A stretch of 6,503 bases of DNA, taken from Clostridia bacterium. GTDB taxonomy: Bacteria; Bacillota; Clostridia; Christensenellales; CAG-314. Position numbers and translations under genes: made by a program. Below the pieces are notes generated by a model. The model saw nothing but the letters and a program-made list of their open reading frames with translations. It ran no database searches and had not been told where the DNA came from. The stretch lies in NCBI GenBank assembly GCA_017407305.1, contig JAFQWS010000118.1:1-6503 (forward strand), read 5' to 3'. Of the stretch, positions 1 to 5,815 are shown in pieces (the first letter of the stretch is position 1; each line of letters begins with the position of its first letter).

Positions 1-28
1 AAAAAGGCAAAAAAATGGAGGATTAAAA

Positions 29-1228
29 ATGAAAAAAGTATTTGCAATTATCTTAGCAGTTGCACTCATGGCTACAGCATGTTTTACACTTGCAGCATGC
101 CAACCCACAGACGAATTTAAAATTGGTTTCATCTGCTTGCACGACACAAATTCCACGTATGACGCAAACTTCATCAACGCAGCATACGAAGTCCAAGAAG
201 CACTTGGTTTGGAAGACTCTCAAGTCATTGTCAAAACAGGTATTGAAGAAAGCGAAGCATGCTACGATGCAGCAGCAGACCTTGTTGACCAAGGTTGCGA
301 CATCGTCTTTGCAGACAGCTTTGGTCACGAAGACTACATGATCCAAGCAGCACAAGAATTCCCCGAAGTTGAATTCTGCCACGCAACAGGTACAAAAGCC
401 CACACAGCAGGTCTTAACAACTACCACAATGCATTTGCAGCAATCTACCAAGGTCGTTTCTTGGCAGGCGTTGCAGCAGGTTTGAAACTTAACGAAATGA
501 TCGACAATGGCGACATCACAGAAGATGAAGCACACATCGGTTATGTTGGTGCATTCACATATGCAGAAGTTATCAGTGGTTACACATCTTTCTACCTTGG
601 CGCCAAATACGTTTGCCCTACAGTCACAATGGACGTTCAATTTACAGGTTCCTGGTATGACGAAGTTGCAGAAAGAACAGCAGCTCTCAACTTGATCCAA
701 AACCAAGATTGCGTTCTTATCAGCCAACACGCTGACTCCATGGGCGCACCCAGCGCATGCGAAGAAAACAACGTTCCCAACGTTTCCTACAACGGCAGCA
801 CAGTCGCATCTTGCCCCAACACGTTTATCATTTCTTCCAGAATCAACTGGGCACCTTACTACACATACATCATTGAATGTGTACAAAATGGTCGTGCAAT
901 CGATACAGACTGGTGTGGTACACTCTCCAACGGTTCCGTTGAATTGTCCGCAGTAAACACAACAGCAGCAGCAGAAGGCACACAAGCATACCTTGACGAT
1001 GTCAAAGCAGACCTCATCGCAGGCGAACTTCACGTCTTTGATTGCGCAACATTCACAGTCGGTGGCAACACACTCACATCCTACTTGGCAGACGTTGACA
1101 CAGATGCAGCATTCACACCTGATACAGAAGTTATCACAAGTGGCGTATTCTATGAATCCGTAGAACGTTCCGCACCTTACTTCGATCTCAGAATCGACGG
1201 CATCACATTGCTCAACGAAAAATACTAA
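29..1228 (+). CDS. BMP-family ABC transporter substrate-binding lipoprotein (purine nucleoside/base type)
   Basis: Captures substrate outside the membrane for the importer encoded just downstream. Seen: 399 residues with a lipoprotein signal peptide (Lys2-Lys3, hydrophobic core 4-20, lipobox LAAC with Cys24 as the lipidated residue). The mature part has BMP/Med/PnrA-family segments: FADSFGHEDY at 94-103, AGVAAGLKLNEM at 146-157, IGYVGAF at 170-176, GSWYD at 207-211 and SQHAD at 232-236. The start is fixed by GGAGG at 17-21, seven bases before ATG. Known of the family: characterised members (PnrA of Treponema, NupN of Bacillus, BmpA of Lactococcus) bind purine or other nucleosides. Inferred: a purine nucleoside or base, because ATPase, two permeases and a phosphoribosyltransferase follow. 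The exact ligand cannot be read. Odd: eleven cysteines besides Cys24, many for an exported protein. The promoter and any leader riboswitch lie left of the window. Confidence 0.93.
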   Translation: MKKVFAIILAVALMATACFTLAACQPTDEFKIGFICLHDTNSTYDANFINAAYEVQEALGLEDSQVIVKTGIEESEACYDAAADLVDQGCDIVFADSFGHEDYMIQAAQEFPEVEFCHATGTKAHTAGLNNYHNAFAAIYQGRFLAGVAAGLKLNEMIDNGDITEDEAHIGYVGAFTYAEVISGYTSFYLGAKYVCPTVTMDVQFTGSWYDEVAERTAALNLIQNQDCVLISQHADSMGAPSACEENNVPNVSYNGSTVASCPNTFIISSRINWAPYYTYIIECVQNGRAIDTDWCGTLSNGSVELSAVNTTAAAEGTQAYLDDVKADLIAGELHVFDCATFTVGGNTLTSYLADVDTDAAFTPDTEVITSGVFYESVERSAPYFDLRIDGITLLNEKY

Positions 1229-1243
1229 GATTAAGCAAATTTA

Positions 1244-1276
1244 TACAGAAAGGCAAGCAAGCCTTGCCTTTCTGTA
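1244..1276 (+). other. Perfect 14-bp stem-loop after the binding-protein gene, no T-run
   Basis: Bases 1244-1257 (TACAGAAAGGCAAG) are the exact reverse complement of 1263-1276, leaving the 5-base loop CAAGC. It begins 15 bases after the stop codon. No T-run follows, so it does not look like an intrinsic terminator by itself. In many ABC operons a 3' hairpin after the binding-protein gene shields that part of the mRNA from 3' exonucleases, giving more binding protein than membrane components. I infer the same role here. It may also act together with the second hairpin at 1283-1306. Confidence 0.7.
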
Positions 1277-1282
1277 GCATTG

Positions 1283-1317
1283 CCCCCACACGTCAAAGGT
1301 TGGGGGAATATTTTTTT
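1283..1317 (+). terminator. Probable leaky intrinsic terminator between binding protein and ATPase genes
   Basis: CCCCCA (1283-1288) pairs with TGGGGG (1301-1306), a GC-rich 6-bp stem. The 12-base loop can close further through AC 1290-1291 with GT 1299-1300. AATA and seven T (1311-1317) follow. This fits a rho-independent terminator, though a weak one, because four bases separate the stem from the T-run. The ATPase gene starts only 29 bases later with no convincing promoter in between. Partial read-through is therefore the simplest way to express the rest of the transporter. Confidence 0.6.
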
Positions 1318-1333
1318 ATAAGACTACTCAGAT

Positions 1334-1339
1334 GGAGGT
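1334..1339 (+). promoter_or_regulatory. Ribosome binding site that selects the TTG start of the ATPase gene
   Basis: GGAGGT lies seven bases before TTG at 1347. It overlaps the in-frame upstream ATG at 1332-1334, which has no binding site of its own: the preceding bases (AAGACTACTCA) are not SD-like. The placement argues for TTG 1347 as the true start. Confidence 0.75.
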
Positions 1340-1346
1340 AACAGTT

Positions 1347-2936
1347 TTGAACACTGTTGCAATTGAACTTAAAAAGATATCAAAATATTTTGGCAAAGTC
1401 ATTGCCAACAAAGATATTGACTTGACCATTTACAACAACGAAATTTTGTCCGTTTTGGGCGAAAATGGTTGTGGCAAAACAACTTTGATGAATATGCTTT
1501 CGGGCATTTACTATCCCGATGCAGGTCAAATGTTTATGAACGGACAAGAAGTCGTCATCCGTTCCCCTCGTGATGCCTATTCTTTGGGCATTGGTATGGT
1601 TCACCAACACTTCAAGTTGGTAAACGTATTTTCTGCTGTTGACAACATCATTTTGGGCGAAGACGTACAACGTTTTTCCATCAAAGAACACGGTATTAAG
1701 GCTTTGTGGAAAAACTTCAAAGCAGGGCTTTTGGACAAAAATCGTCACAAAAAAATCCAAGAAATCGCAGATAAATACGGTTTTTCTATTGATTTAAACA
1801 AGAAAGTTTACGAAATGTCTGTTTCCGAGAAACAAACAGTCGAAATTATAAAAGTTCTTTATCGTGGTGCAAATCTTCTTATTTTGGACGAACCCACGGC
1901 AGTTTTGACACCTCAAGAAACGGAAAAACTTTTCCAAGTATTGAGAAATATGAAGGCTGACGGCAAAGCAATCGTCATCATCACGCACAAACTCAACGAA
2001 GTTATGGCAATTTCCGACAAAGTTGCAGTTTTGCGCAAGGGCGAGCACATTGCAACCGTTGAAACTGCAAAAACAAATGAAAAGAAACTCACCGAAATGA
2101 TGGTGGGCAAAAAAGTATCTCTCAACATCCATCGTGGCACACCCAAAAACGTAAAAGACAGACTTGTCGTCAACAACGTTTCCGTTGTCAACGAAGAAGG
2201 CAAAAAGGTTTTGGACGACGTTTCCTTCACTGCAAAAGCAGGGGAAATTTTGGGAATTGCAGGTATTGCAGGCAGTGGTCAAAGAGAATTGTTGGAAGCA
2301 GTTGCAGGTTTGCAAAATTTGGACAAAGGCGAAATTGCCTACTTTGAACCTGAAACAAACAACGAAATTGACTTGCAAAAATTGACACCCACACAAATTA
2401 GAGAATTGGGCGTAAGATTGTCTTTCGTTCCCGAAGACCGTTTGGGCATGGGTTTGGTTGGCAACATGGACATTGTTGACAACGTAATGCTTAGAAGTTA
2501 CAAAAAAGGCAAATCTGTATTTTTGGACAGAGAACCCCCTCGCAATCTTTCCGAACGTATCATAAGCGAATTGGAAGTTGTAACACCTTCCACACATACA
2601 CCTGTCAGACGTTTGTCGGGTGGCAACGTTCAAAAGATTTTGGTAGGTAGAGAAATTGCATCTGCCCCCACGGTTTTGATGGCAGCCTATCCCGTTCGTG
2701 GTTTGGACATCAACTCTTCCTACACAATTTACAACTTGCTCAATCAACAAAAAGAAAATGGTGTAGCAGTCATTTTCGTTGGCGAAGACTTGGACGTTTT
2801 GTTGGAATTGTGCGACAGAATTTTGGTCGTTTGCGCAGGTAAAGTAACAGGCGTGGTGGACGGCAGAACGGCACAAAAAGAACAAATCGGTTTGATGATG
2901 ACCGGTGAAATTGCTAAGGAGGTGCAAAATGGCTAA
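1347..2936 (+). CDS. Double-domain ABC transporter ATPase, nucleoside/sugar (NupO/RbsA-like) type
   Basis: Powers import through the two permeases encoded next; acts on the cytoplasmic face of the membrane. Seen: 529 residues from TTG 1347 with two fused nucleotide-binding domains. Domain 1 has Walker A GENGCGKT (38-45), Q-loop Gln87, signature-like MSVSEKQ (157-163), Walker B LLILDEP (177-183, Glu182) and H-loop His214. Domain 2 has a Lys-less Walker A (GIAGSGQRE, 306-314), PEDR (362-365), an intact LSGGNVQ (423-429), and LMAAYP (444-449) where Walker B would be, followed by RGLD. Known of the family: RbsA/NupO-type proteins are about 500 residues and have a degenerate second domain. Odd: Ser160 replaces the key Gly of the first signature, and Tyr448 sits at the catalytic Glu position, usually Gln in relatives. 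Both fall in the same composite site. The gene overlaps the next by 8 bases. An alternative start at ATG 1332 adds five residues. Confidence 0.93.
   Translation: MNTVAIELKKISKYFGKVIANKDIDLTIYNNEILSVLGENGCGKTTLMNMLSGIYYPDAGQMFMNGQEVVIRSPRDAYSLGIGMVHQHFKLVNVFSAVDNIILGEDVQRFSIKEHGIKALWKNFKAGLLDKNRHKKIQEIADKYGFSIDLNKKVYEMSVSEKQTVEIIKVLYRGANLLILDEPTAVLTPQETEKLFQVLRNMKADGKAIVIITHKLNEVMAISDKVAVLRKGEHIATVETAKTNEKKLTEMMVGKKVSLNIHRGTPKNVKDRLVVNNVSVVNEEGKKVLDDVSFTAKAGEILGIAGIAGSGQRELLEAVAGLQNLDKGEIAYFEPETNNEIDLQKLTPTQIRELGVRLSFVPEDRLGMGLVGNMDIVDNVMLRSYKKGKSVFLDREPPRNLSERIISELEVVTPSTHTPVRRLSGGNVQKILVGREIASAPTVLMAAYPVRGLDINSSYTIYNLLNQQKENGVAVIFVGEDLDVLLELCDRILVVCAGKVTGVVDGRTAQKEQIGLMMTGEIAKEVQNG
2916..2923 (+). 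promoter_or_regulatory. Ribosome binding site for permease 1, inside the ATPase gene
   Basis: AAGGAGGT lies five bases before ATG 2929 and within the last codons of the ATPase gene. It decides the permease start. The GTG at 2905 in the same frame has no comparable site and would place this binding sequence inside the coding region. Confidence 0.85.
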
Positions 2937-4047
2937 CAACGCAAAAGTTAGAGAACCTTTGATTCACATTTCCAAACGTGATACAGTACCGTTGAAATTC
3001 AGCATTATCGTTCGTGCCATTGCCATTGTCAGCGCCTTGCTCTTGTGCGCGCTTTTGGCATCATTTACAACAAAAGGTGGCTTTTTTGGCTTCTTTATTG
3101 AATTATTCAGTGGCTTGTTTGGAACACCCAGACGTATTTGGAATCTTTTACAAGCATTGGCAATTTTGCTTGGTATCTCTCTTGCAGTAACTCCCGCTTT
3201 CAAAATGAAATTTTGGAATATCGGTGCTGAAGGTCAAACTTTGATTGCAGGTTTAGCATGTGCAGCATGTATGAAATTTTTGGGTGGTACAATGCCCGAA
3301 TTTGTACTTATTCTCATTTCATTGATTGCAAGTGTTATCGCAGGTGCAGTTTGGGCAGTAATTCCCGCCATTTTCAAAGCATTTTGGAACACAAACGAAA
3401 CGTTGTTCACACTTATGATGAACTACGTTGCAATGAACTTGGTAAGATATTTTGTCTTCGCATGGGTACCCAATGGCTCGGCAGTTGTCGGCGTTATTCC
3501 TCATGGACACTTGCCCGCATTGTTTGGTCAACAATATCTCATCAACATCATTTCCGTTGCATTTTTGACAGCTTTCGTTTACGTTTACTTGAAAGAAAGT
3601 AAACACGGTTACGAATTGACCGTTGTTGGCGAAAGTGAAAACACAGCACGTTATATTGGTATCAACGTCAAAAAGGTTGTAATTCGTACAATGATTTTGT
3701 CCGGTATCCTTTGTGGTGTTGTTGGTTTCTTATTGGTAGCTGGCACTGCATTTACCATCAACGATGCTATTGTCGGTGGCAGAGGCTTTACTGCAATTTT
3801 AGTATCTTGGTTGGGCAAATTCAATCCCTTGTATATGATTTTGACAGCATTGTTGACAGTCAGTTTGCAACAAGGTGCAAACCAAATTGCAACGGTAAAC
3901 CGTATGCCTGGCGCATTTGCAGATTTGATTGTCGGTATCGTATTCTTTTTTATCATTGCTTGTGAATTTTTCTTGAAATACAAGGTAAAAATTCGCACTA
4001 AGCACGCTCAAAATGATTCCAACGTTAATAAGGAGGTAAAAGCATAA
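2929..4047 (+). CDS. ABC transporter permease 1 (BPD_transp_2 family, NupP-like)
   Basis: One of two membrane subunits forming the import channel. Seen: 372 residues, mostly hydrophobic, with a polar N-terminus of about 23 residues, a first membrane segment near 26-46 and about eight further hydrophobic stretches. The C-terminal tail is basic (from about 360). Family segments: NIGAEGQ at 97-103; TNETLFTLMMNYVA at 155-168; the cytoplasmic coupling-type loop GYELTVVGESENTARY from 227; GGRGF at 283-287, followed by a conserved hydrophobic helix. Known: these features mark the longer permease of BMP-type nucleoside importers (NupP/YufP in Bacillus). The start overlaps the ATPase stop by 8 bases, and the TAA stop shares one base with the next ATG. 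Translational coupling is likely on both sides. Substrate is inferred only from context. Confidence 0.92.
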   Translation: MANNAKVREPLIHISKRDTVPLKFSIIVRAIAIVSALLLCALLASFTTKGGFFGFFIELFSGLFGTPRRIWNLLQALAILLGISLAVTPAFKMKFWNIGAEGQTLIAGLACAACMKFLGGTMPEFVLILISLIASVIAGAVWAVIPAIFKAFWNTNETLFTLMMNYVAMNLVRYFVFAWVPNGSAVVGVIPHGHLPALFGQQYLINIISVAFLTAFVYVYLKESKHGYELTVVGESENTARYIGINVKKVVIRTMILSGILCGVVGFLLVAGTAFTINDAIVGGRGFTAILVSWLGKFNPLYMILTALLTVSLQQGANQIATVNRMPGAFADLIVGIVFFFIIACEFFLKYKVKIRTKHAQNDSNVNKEVKA

Positions 4048-5006
4048 TGGGCATTATCAACTTTTTAACAGCATCAATAAGATTTAGCACGGTTTTCTTG
4101 TTTGGTTCCACAGGTGAATCTTTGACGGAAAAATCCGGCAACCTCAACTTGGGTATTCCCGGTACAATGTGTGTAGGCGCAGTTTTTGGCATTTTGGGTG
4201 AATCTCTTTATTTATCTGCCTGTGCCGACCCCACAAATCCCAATCCTTTCCTTGCAGTTTTCATTCCACTCATTTTCAGTTTTTGTGGAGCAGGACTTTT
4301 GGGACTTTTCAACAGTTTTCTCACAACGACACTTCGTTGCAACCAAAACGTAACAGGTTTGACAATCACTACCTTTGGCGTAGGTTTGACAAACTTCCTT
4401 GGCAACTACATTGACAGAAGCAATTTCAACTACGCAAGCAAATGCTTTACGACGGTATTCCCCTTTGCATCTGACTTAGGTTGGTTTGGACAATTGTTCT
4501 TCTCTTACGGCATTTTGGTTTATTTGGCAATTGTTATTGCCATTCTAGTATCTTGGTTCTTGAACAAAACACGTGCAGGTTTGCACCTTCGTGCAGTTGG
4601 TGAAAATCCCGCAACAGCAGACGCAGCCGGTTTGTCCGTCACCAAATACAGATATTTGGCAACGTCAATCGGCAGTGGTATTGCAGGTTTGGGTGGTTTG
4701 TTCTATATTATGGACTACCTTACAGGTGCTTGGGAATATTCCATCGATGCAATGGGCTGGTTGGCAGTTGCATTGGTAATCTTCTCCGTATGGAGACCCA
4801 ACGTGGGTATTTTGGGTTCCATTTTGTTTGGCGCATTGTACATGGCTCCCTATTTCTTAAACGTCAACTTTGCCCAACAAGAATTGGTAAAAATGATTCC
4901 TTTCATTGTTACAATCGTCGTTCTTATTTTCACGTCCATTCGCAACAAAAAGGAAAATCAACCCCCTCAAGCTTTGGGTGTATCCTATTTCCGTGAAGAG
5001 CGTTAG
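4047..5006 (+). CDS. ABC transporter permease 2 (BPD_transp_2 family, NupQ-like)
   Basis: Second channel-forming membrane subunit, partner of the preceding permease. Seen: 319 residues. The N-terminal segment GESLTEKSGNLNLGIPG (23-39) matches the 'GE-EK-G-NLG-G' block of this family. NQNVTGLTITTFGVGL (99-114) and the cytoplasmic loop GLHLRAVGENPATADAAGL (178-196) are strongly conserved in NupQ/YufQ-type proteins. GWLAVALVIFSVWRP (237-251) is the usual late helix. The tail is short and charged. AGGAGGT at 4031-4037 lies nine bases before the ATG, and the start overlaps the previous stop as TAATG. At about 320 residues it has the usual length of the shorter permease of these systems. Nothing looks broken. 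Confidence 0.92.
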   Translation: MGIINFLTASIRFSTVFLFGSTGESLTEKSGNLNLGIPGTMCVGAVFGILGESLYLSACADPTNPNPFLAVFIPLIFSFCGAGLLGLFNSFLTTTLRCNQNVTGLTITTFGVGLTNFLGNYIDRSNFNYASKCFTTVFPFASDLGWFGQLFFSYGILVYLAIVIAILVSWFLNKTRAGLHLRAVGENPATADAAGLSVTKYRYLATSIGSGIAGLGGLFYIMDYLTGAWEYSIDAMGWLAVALVIFSVWRPNVGILGSILFGALYMAPYFLNVNFAQQELVKMIPFIVTIVVLIFTSIRNKKENQPPQALGVSYFREER

Positions 5007-5018
5007 TAAAAAATCAAT

Positions 5019-5064
5019 AGTTGTTTTGTAGCACGATAAACAACTTTAAATTAAGTGCTAGGAG
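5019..5064 (+). promoter_or_regulatory. Candidate H-type pseudoknot in the leader of the phosphoribosyltransferase gene, abutting its ribosome binding site
   Basis: Two perfect inverted repeats interleave. Stem 1 is AGTTGTTT (5019-5026) with AAACAACT (5038-5045). Stem 2 is TAGCAC (5029-5034) with GTGCTA (5055-5060). Loop lengths are 2 bases (5027-5028) across stem 2, 3 bases (5035-5037) at the junction, and 9 A/T-only bases (5046-5054) across stem 1. These are the proportions expected of a classical H-type pseudoknot. The last strand of stem 2 shares A5060 with the ribosome binding site AGGAG (5060-5064), which is seven bases before ATG 5072. Folding should therefore hinder ribosome access to the phosphoribosyltransferase start without affecting the permease stop 13 bases upstream. 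The layout resembles preQ1-I or other small pseudoknot riboswitches, but I do not recognise the sequence as a known class. A protein-binding autoregulatory site is also possible. Confidence 0.5.
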
Positions 5065-5071
5065 AAAAATT

Positions 5072-5632
5072 ATGAAATATTTTGAAGTTGACTTAAAAGG
5101 TTACGTTGCTAAATTGCCCGTACTTCCCTTACCCAGTGGCATTAGCATTGCTTTTTTCAATTTGCATGGCAACCAAGAAATGACCGAACATTGTGGCAAA
5201 GAATTGGCAAAAATGGTAAGTGATTGTGACGTATTGCTCACTGCAGAAAGCAAAGGACTTCAATTGACACACGTTATCGCAAGAGAACTTGGCCAACCCT
5301 ACTATGCAGTTGCAAGAAAAAGCAGAAAATTGTATATGCAAGATGGTATTGAAGTAGAAATCAAATCTTCCATCACCACAGGTGCAGTACAAAAACTCTA
5401 TCTTTCTCGTCACGACACCGAATTGTTGAAAGGCAAAAAAGTTGGCATCATTGACGACGTCGTTTCCACAGGTGCAAGTTTGCAAGGTTTGGAAAAATTG
5501 GTAGAACTTGCAGGTGGCAAAATTCAAAAACAAGCATTTGTTTTGGCAGAAGGCGATGCAGCCCATCACGACAACATTTGCTTCTTGGGTGTAATTCCCA
5601 TTTTTGACAAAGACGGCAATCCCAAACAATAA
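5072..5632 (+). CDS. Type I phosphoribosyltransferase, purine salvage (adenine/xanthine PRT-like)
   Basis: Expected to transfer phosphoribose from PRPP to a purine base in the cytoplasm, giving a nucleotide and pyrophosphate. Seen: 186 residues. The PRPP-binding motif is GIIDDVVSTGAS at 125-136, with the acidic pair Asp128-Asp129 and Thr133-Gly134. TAESKG at 57-62 fits the pyrophosphate-binding loop, and VARKSRK at 80-86 the basic segment before the flexible loop. AEGDAAH follows near 160. It resembles adenine phosphoribosyltransferase-like proteins in general pattern, but lacks the IPDFPxPGI N-terminus of standard Apt, so base specificity (adenine, guanine, xanthine or other) is open. The start is ATG 5072, with AGGAG at 5060-5064; TTG 5021 in the same frame would add 17 residues lying in the structured leader. 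It is 65 bases after permease 2 with no terminator between, so it is probably the last gene of the transporter operon. Confidence 0.85.
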   Translation: MKYFEVDLKGYVAKLPVLPLPSGISIAFFNLHGNQEMTEHCGKELAKMVSDCDVLLTAESKGLQLTHVIARELGQPYYAVARKSRKLYMQDGIEVEIKSSITTGAVQKLYLSRHDTELLKGKKVGIIDDVVSTGASLQGLEKLVELAGGKIQKQAFVLAEGDAAHHDNICFLGVIPIFDKDGNPKQ

Positions 5633-5639
5633 TTTAACG

Positions 5640-5670
5640 AAAAAAGTGGCAATTTTTTGCCACTTTTTTT
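5640..5670 (+). terminator. Intrinsic terminator ending the transporter-PRT operon
   Basis: GTGGCAA (5646-5652) pairs with TTGCCAC (5657-5663) around a TTTT loop. An A-run (5640-5645) extends the stem against the T-run 5664-5669, and seven T follow the GC core. It starts 7 bases after the PRT stop. The A-run on the 5' side means it could also work in the reverse direction, although no minus-strand gene is seen here. Confidence 0.92.
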
Positions 5671-5682
5671 ATTGAAAATAGT

Positions 5683-5728
5683 TAGGGGAGATTTTTAAAA
5701 CATTTCGTATATTTATAGGGGTAGGGGG
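5683..5728 (+). repeat. Three TAGGGG hexamers in the terminator-dnaG intergenic region
   Basis: TAGGGG occurs at 5683-5688, 5716-5721 and 5722-5727, the last with an extra G at 5728. The latter two are directly adjacent. The rest of this 145-base gap (5671-5815) is very AT-rich, so the G-runs stand out. They lie upstream of the candidate dnaG promoter and could be a binding site, but they may be chance. I see no gene in the gap. Confidence 0.25.
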
Positions 5729-5755
5729 AAAGTTTTTTCATTTTTTTGTTAAAAA

Positions 5756-5797
5756 TTGTGTAAAAAACGACTAAAATCCTACAATAAACCGTATAAT
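5756..5797 (+). promoter_or_regulatory. Candidate housekeeping promoter for dnaG
   Basis: TTGTGT (5756-5761) and TACAAT (5780-5785), 18 bases apart, fit a sigma-70-type promoter. They would start RNA near 5792, about 24 bases before the dnaG ATG. A perfect TATAAT at 5792-5797 is a second possible -10, but it lacks a good -35. Used alone, it would leave a leader of only about 10-12 bases. The position after a strong terminator and directly before dnaG supports a promoter here. Which -10 is used cannot be decided. Confidence 0.5.
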
Positions 5798-5815
5798 TAT
5801 TTTTCCAGATTATTT

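Noticed and set aside
1..28. Purine riboswitch or promoter before the binding-protein gene
   Set aside because: Only 28 bases of leader are in the window. Beyond the ribosome binding site nothing can be supported.
53..1033. 326-residue cysteine-rich minus-strand reading frame
   Set aside because: Codon-aligned shadow of the binding-protein gene, open only because the gene avoids TTA, CTA and TCA. It has no ribosome binding site and no recognisable domain.
2905..2931. GTG start for permease 1, eight codons upstream of ATG 2929
   Set aside because: The strong AAGGAGGT site lies downstream of the GTG and is correctly spaced for ATG 2929.
1794..2939. 381-residue minus-strand reading frame
   Set aside because: Same codon-bias shadow, opposite the ATPase gene. 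The sense strand carries clear ABC motifs throughout.
5019..5045. Reading the 8-bp inverted repeat as a simple terminator after permease 2
   Set aside because: The stem is AT-rich and has no T-run after it (TTAAATTAAG), so it does not fit an intrinsic terminator.
5019..5064. Assigning the leader pseudoknot to the preQ1-I riboswitch class
   Set aside because: The architecture and a CTAGGAG ending are reminiscent, but the loop and A-rich tail do not match the preQ1-I consensus as I know it, and the gene is not an obvious queuosine gene. A covariance search against known riboswitch models would settle it.
5021..5074. TTG start adding 17 residues to the phosphoribosyltransferase
   Set aside because: No ribosome binding site precedes it, and it falls within the structured leader. 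AGGAG is placed for ATG 5072.
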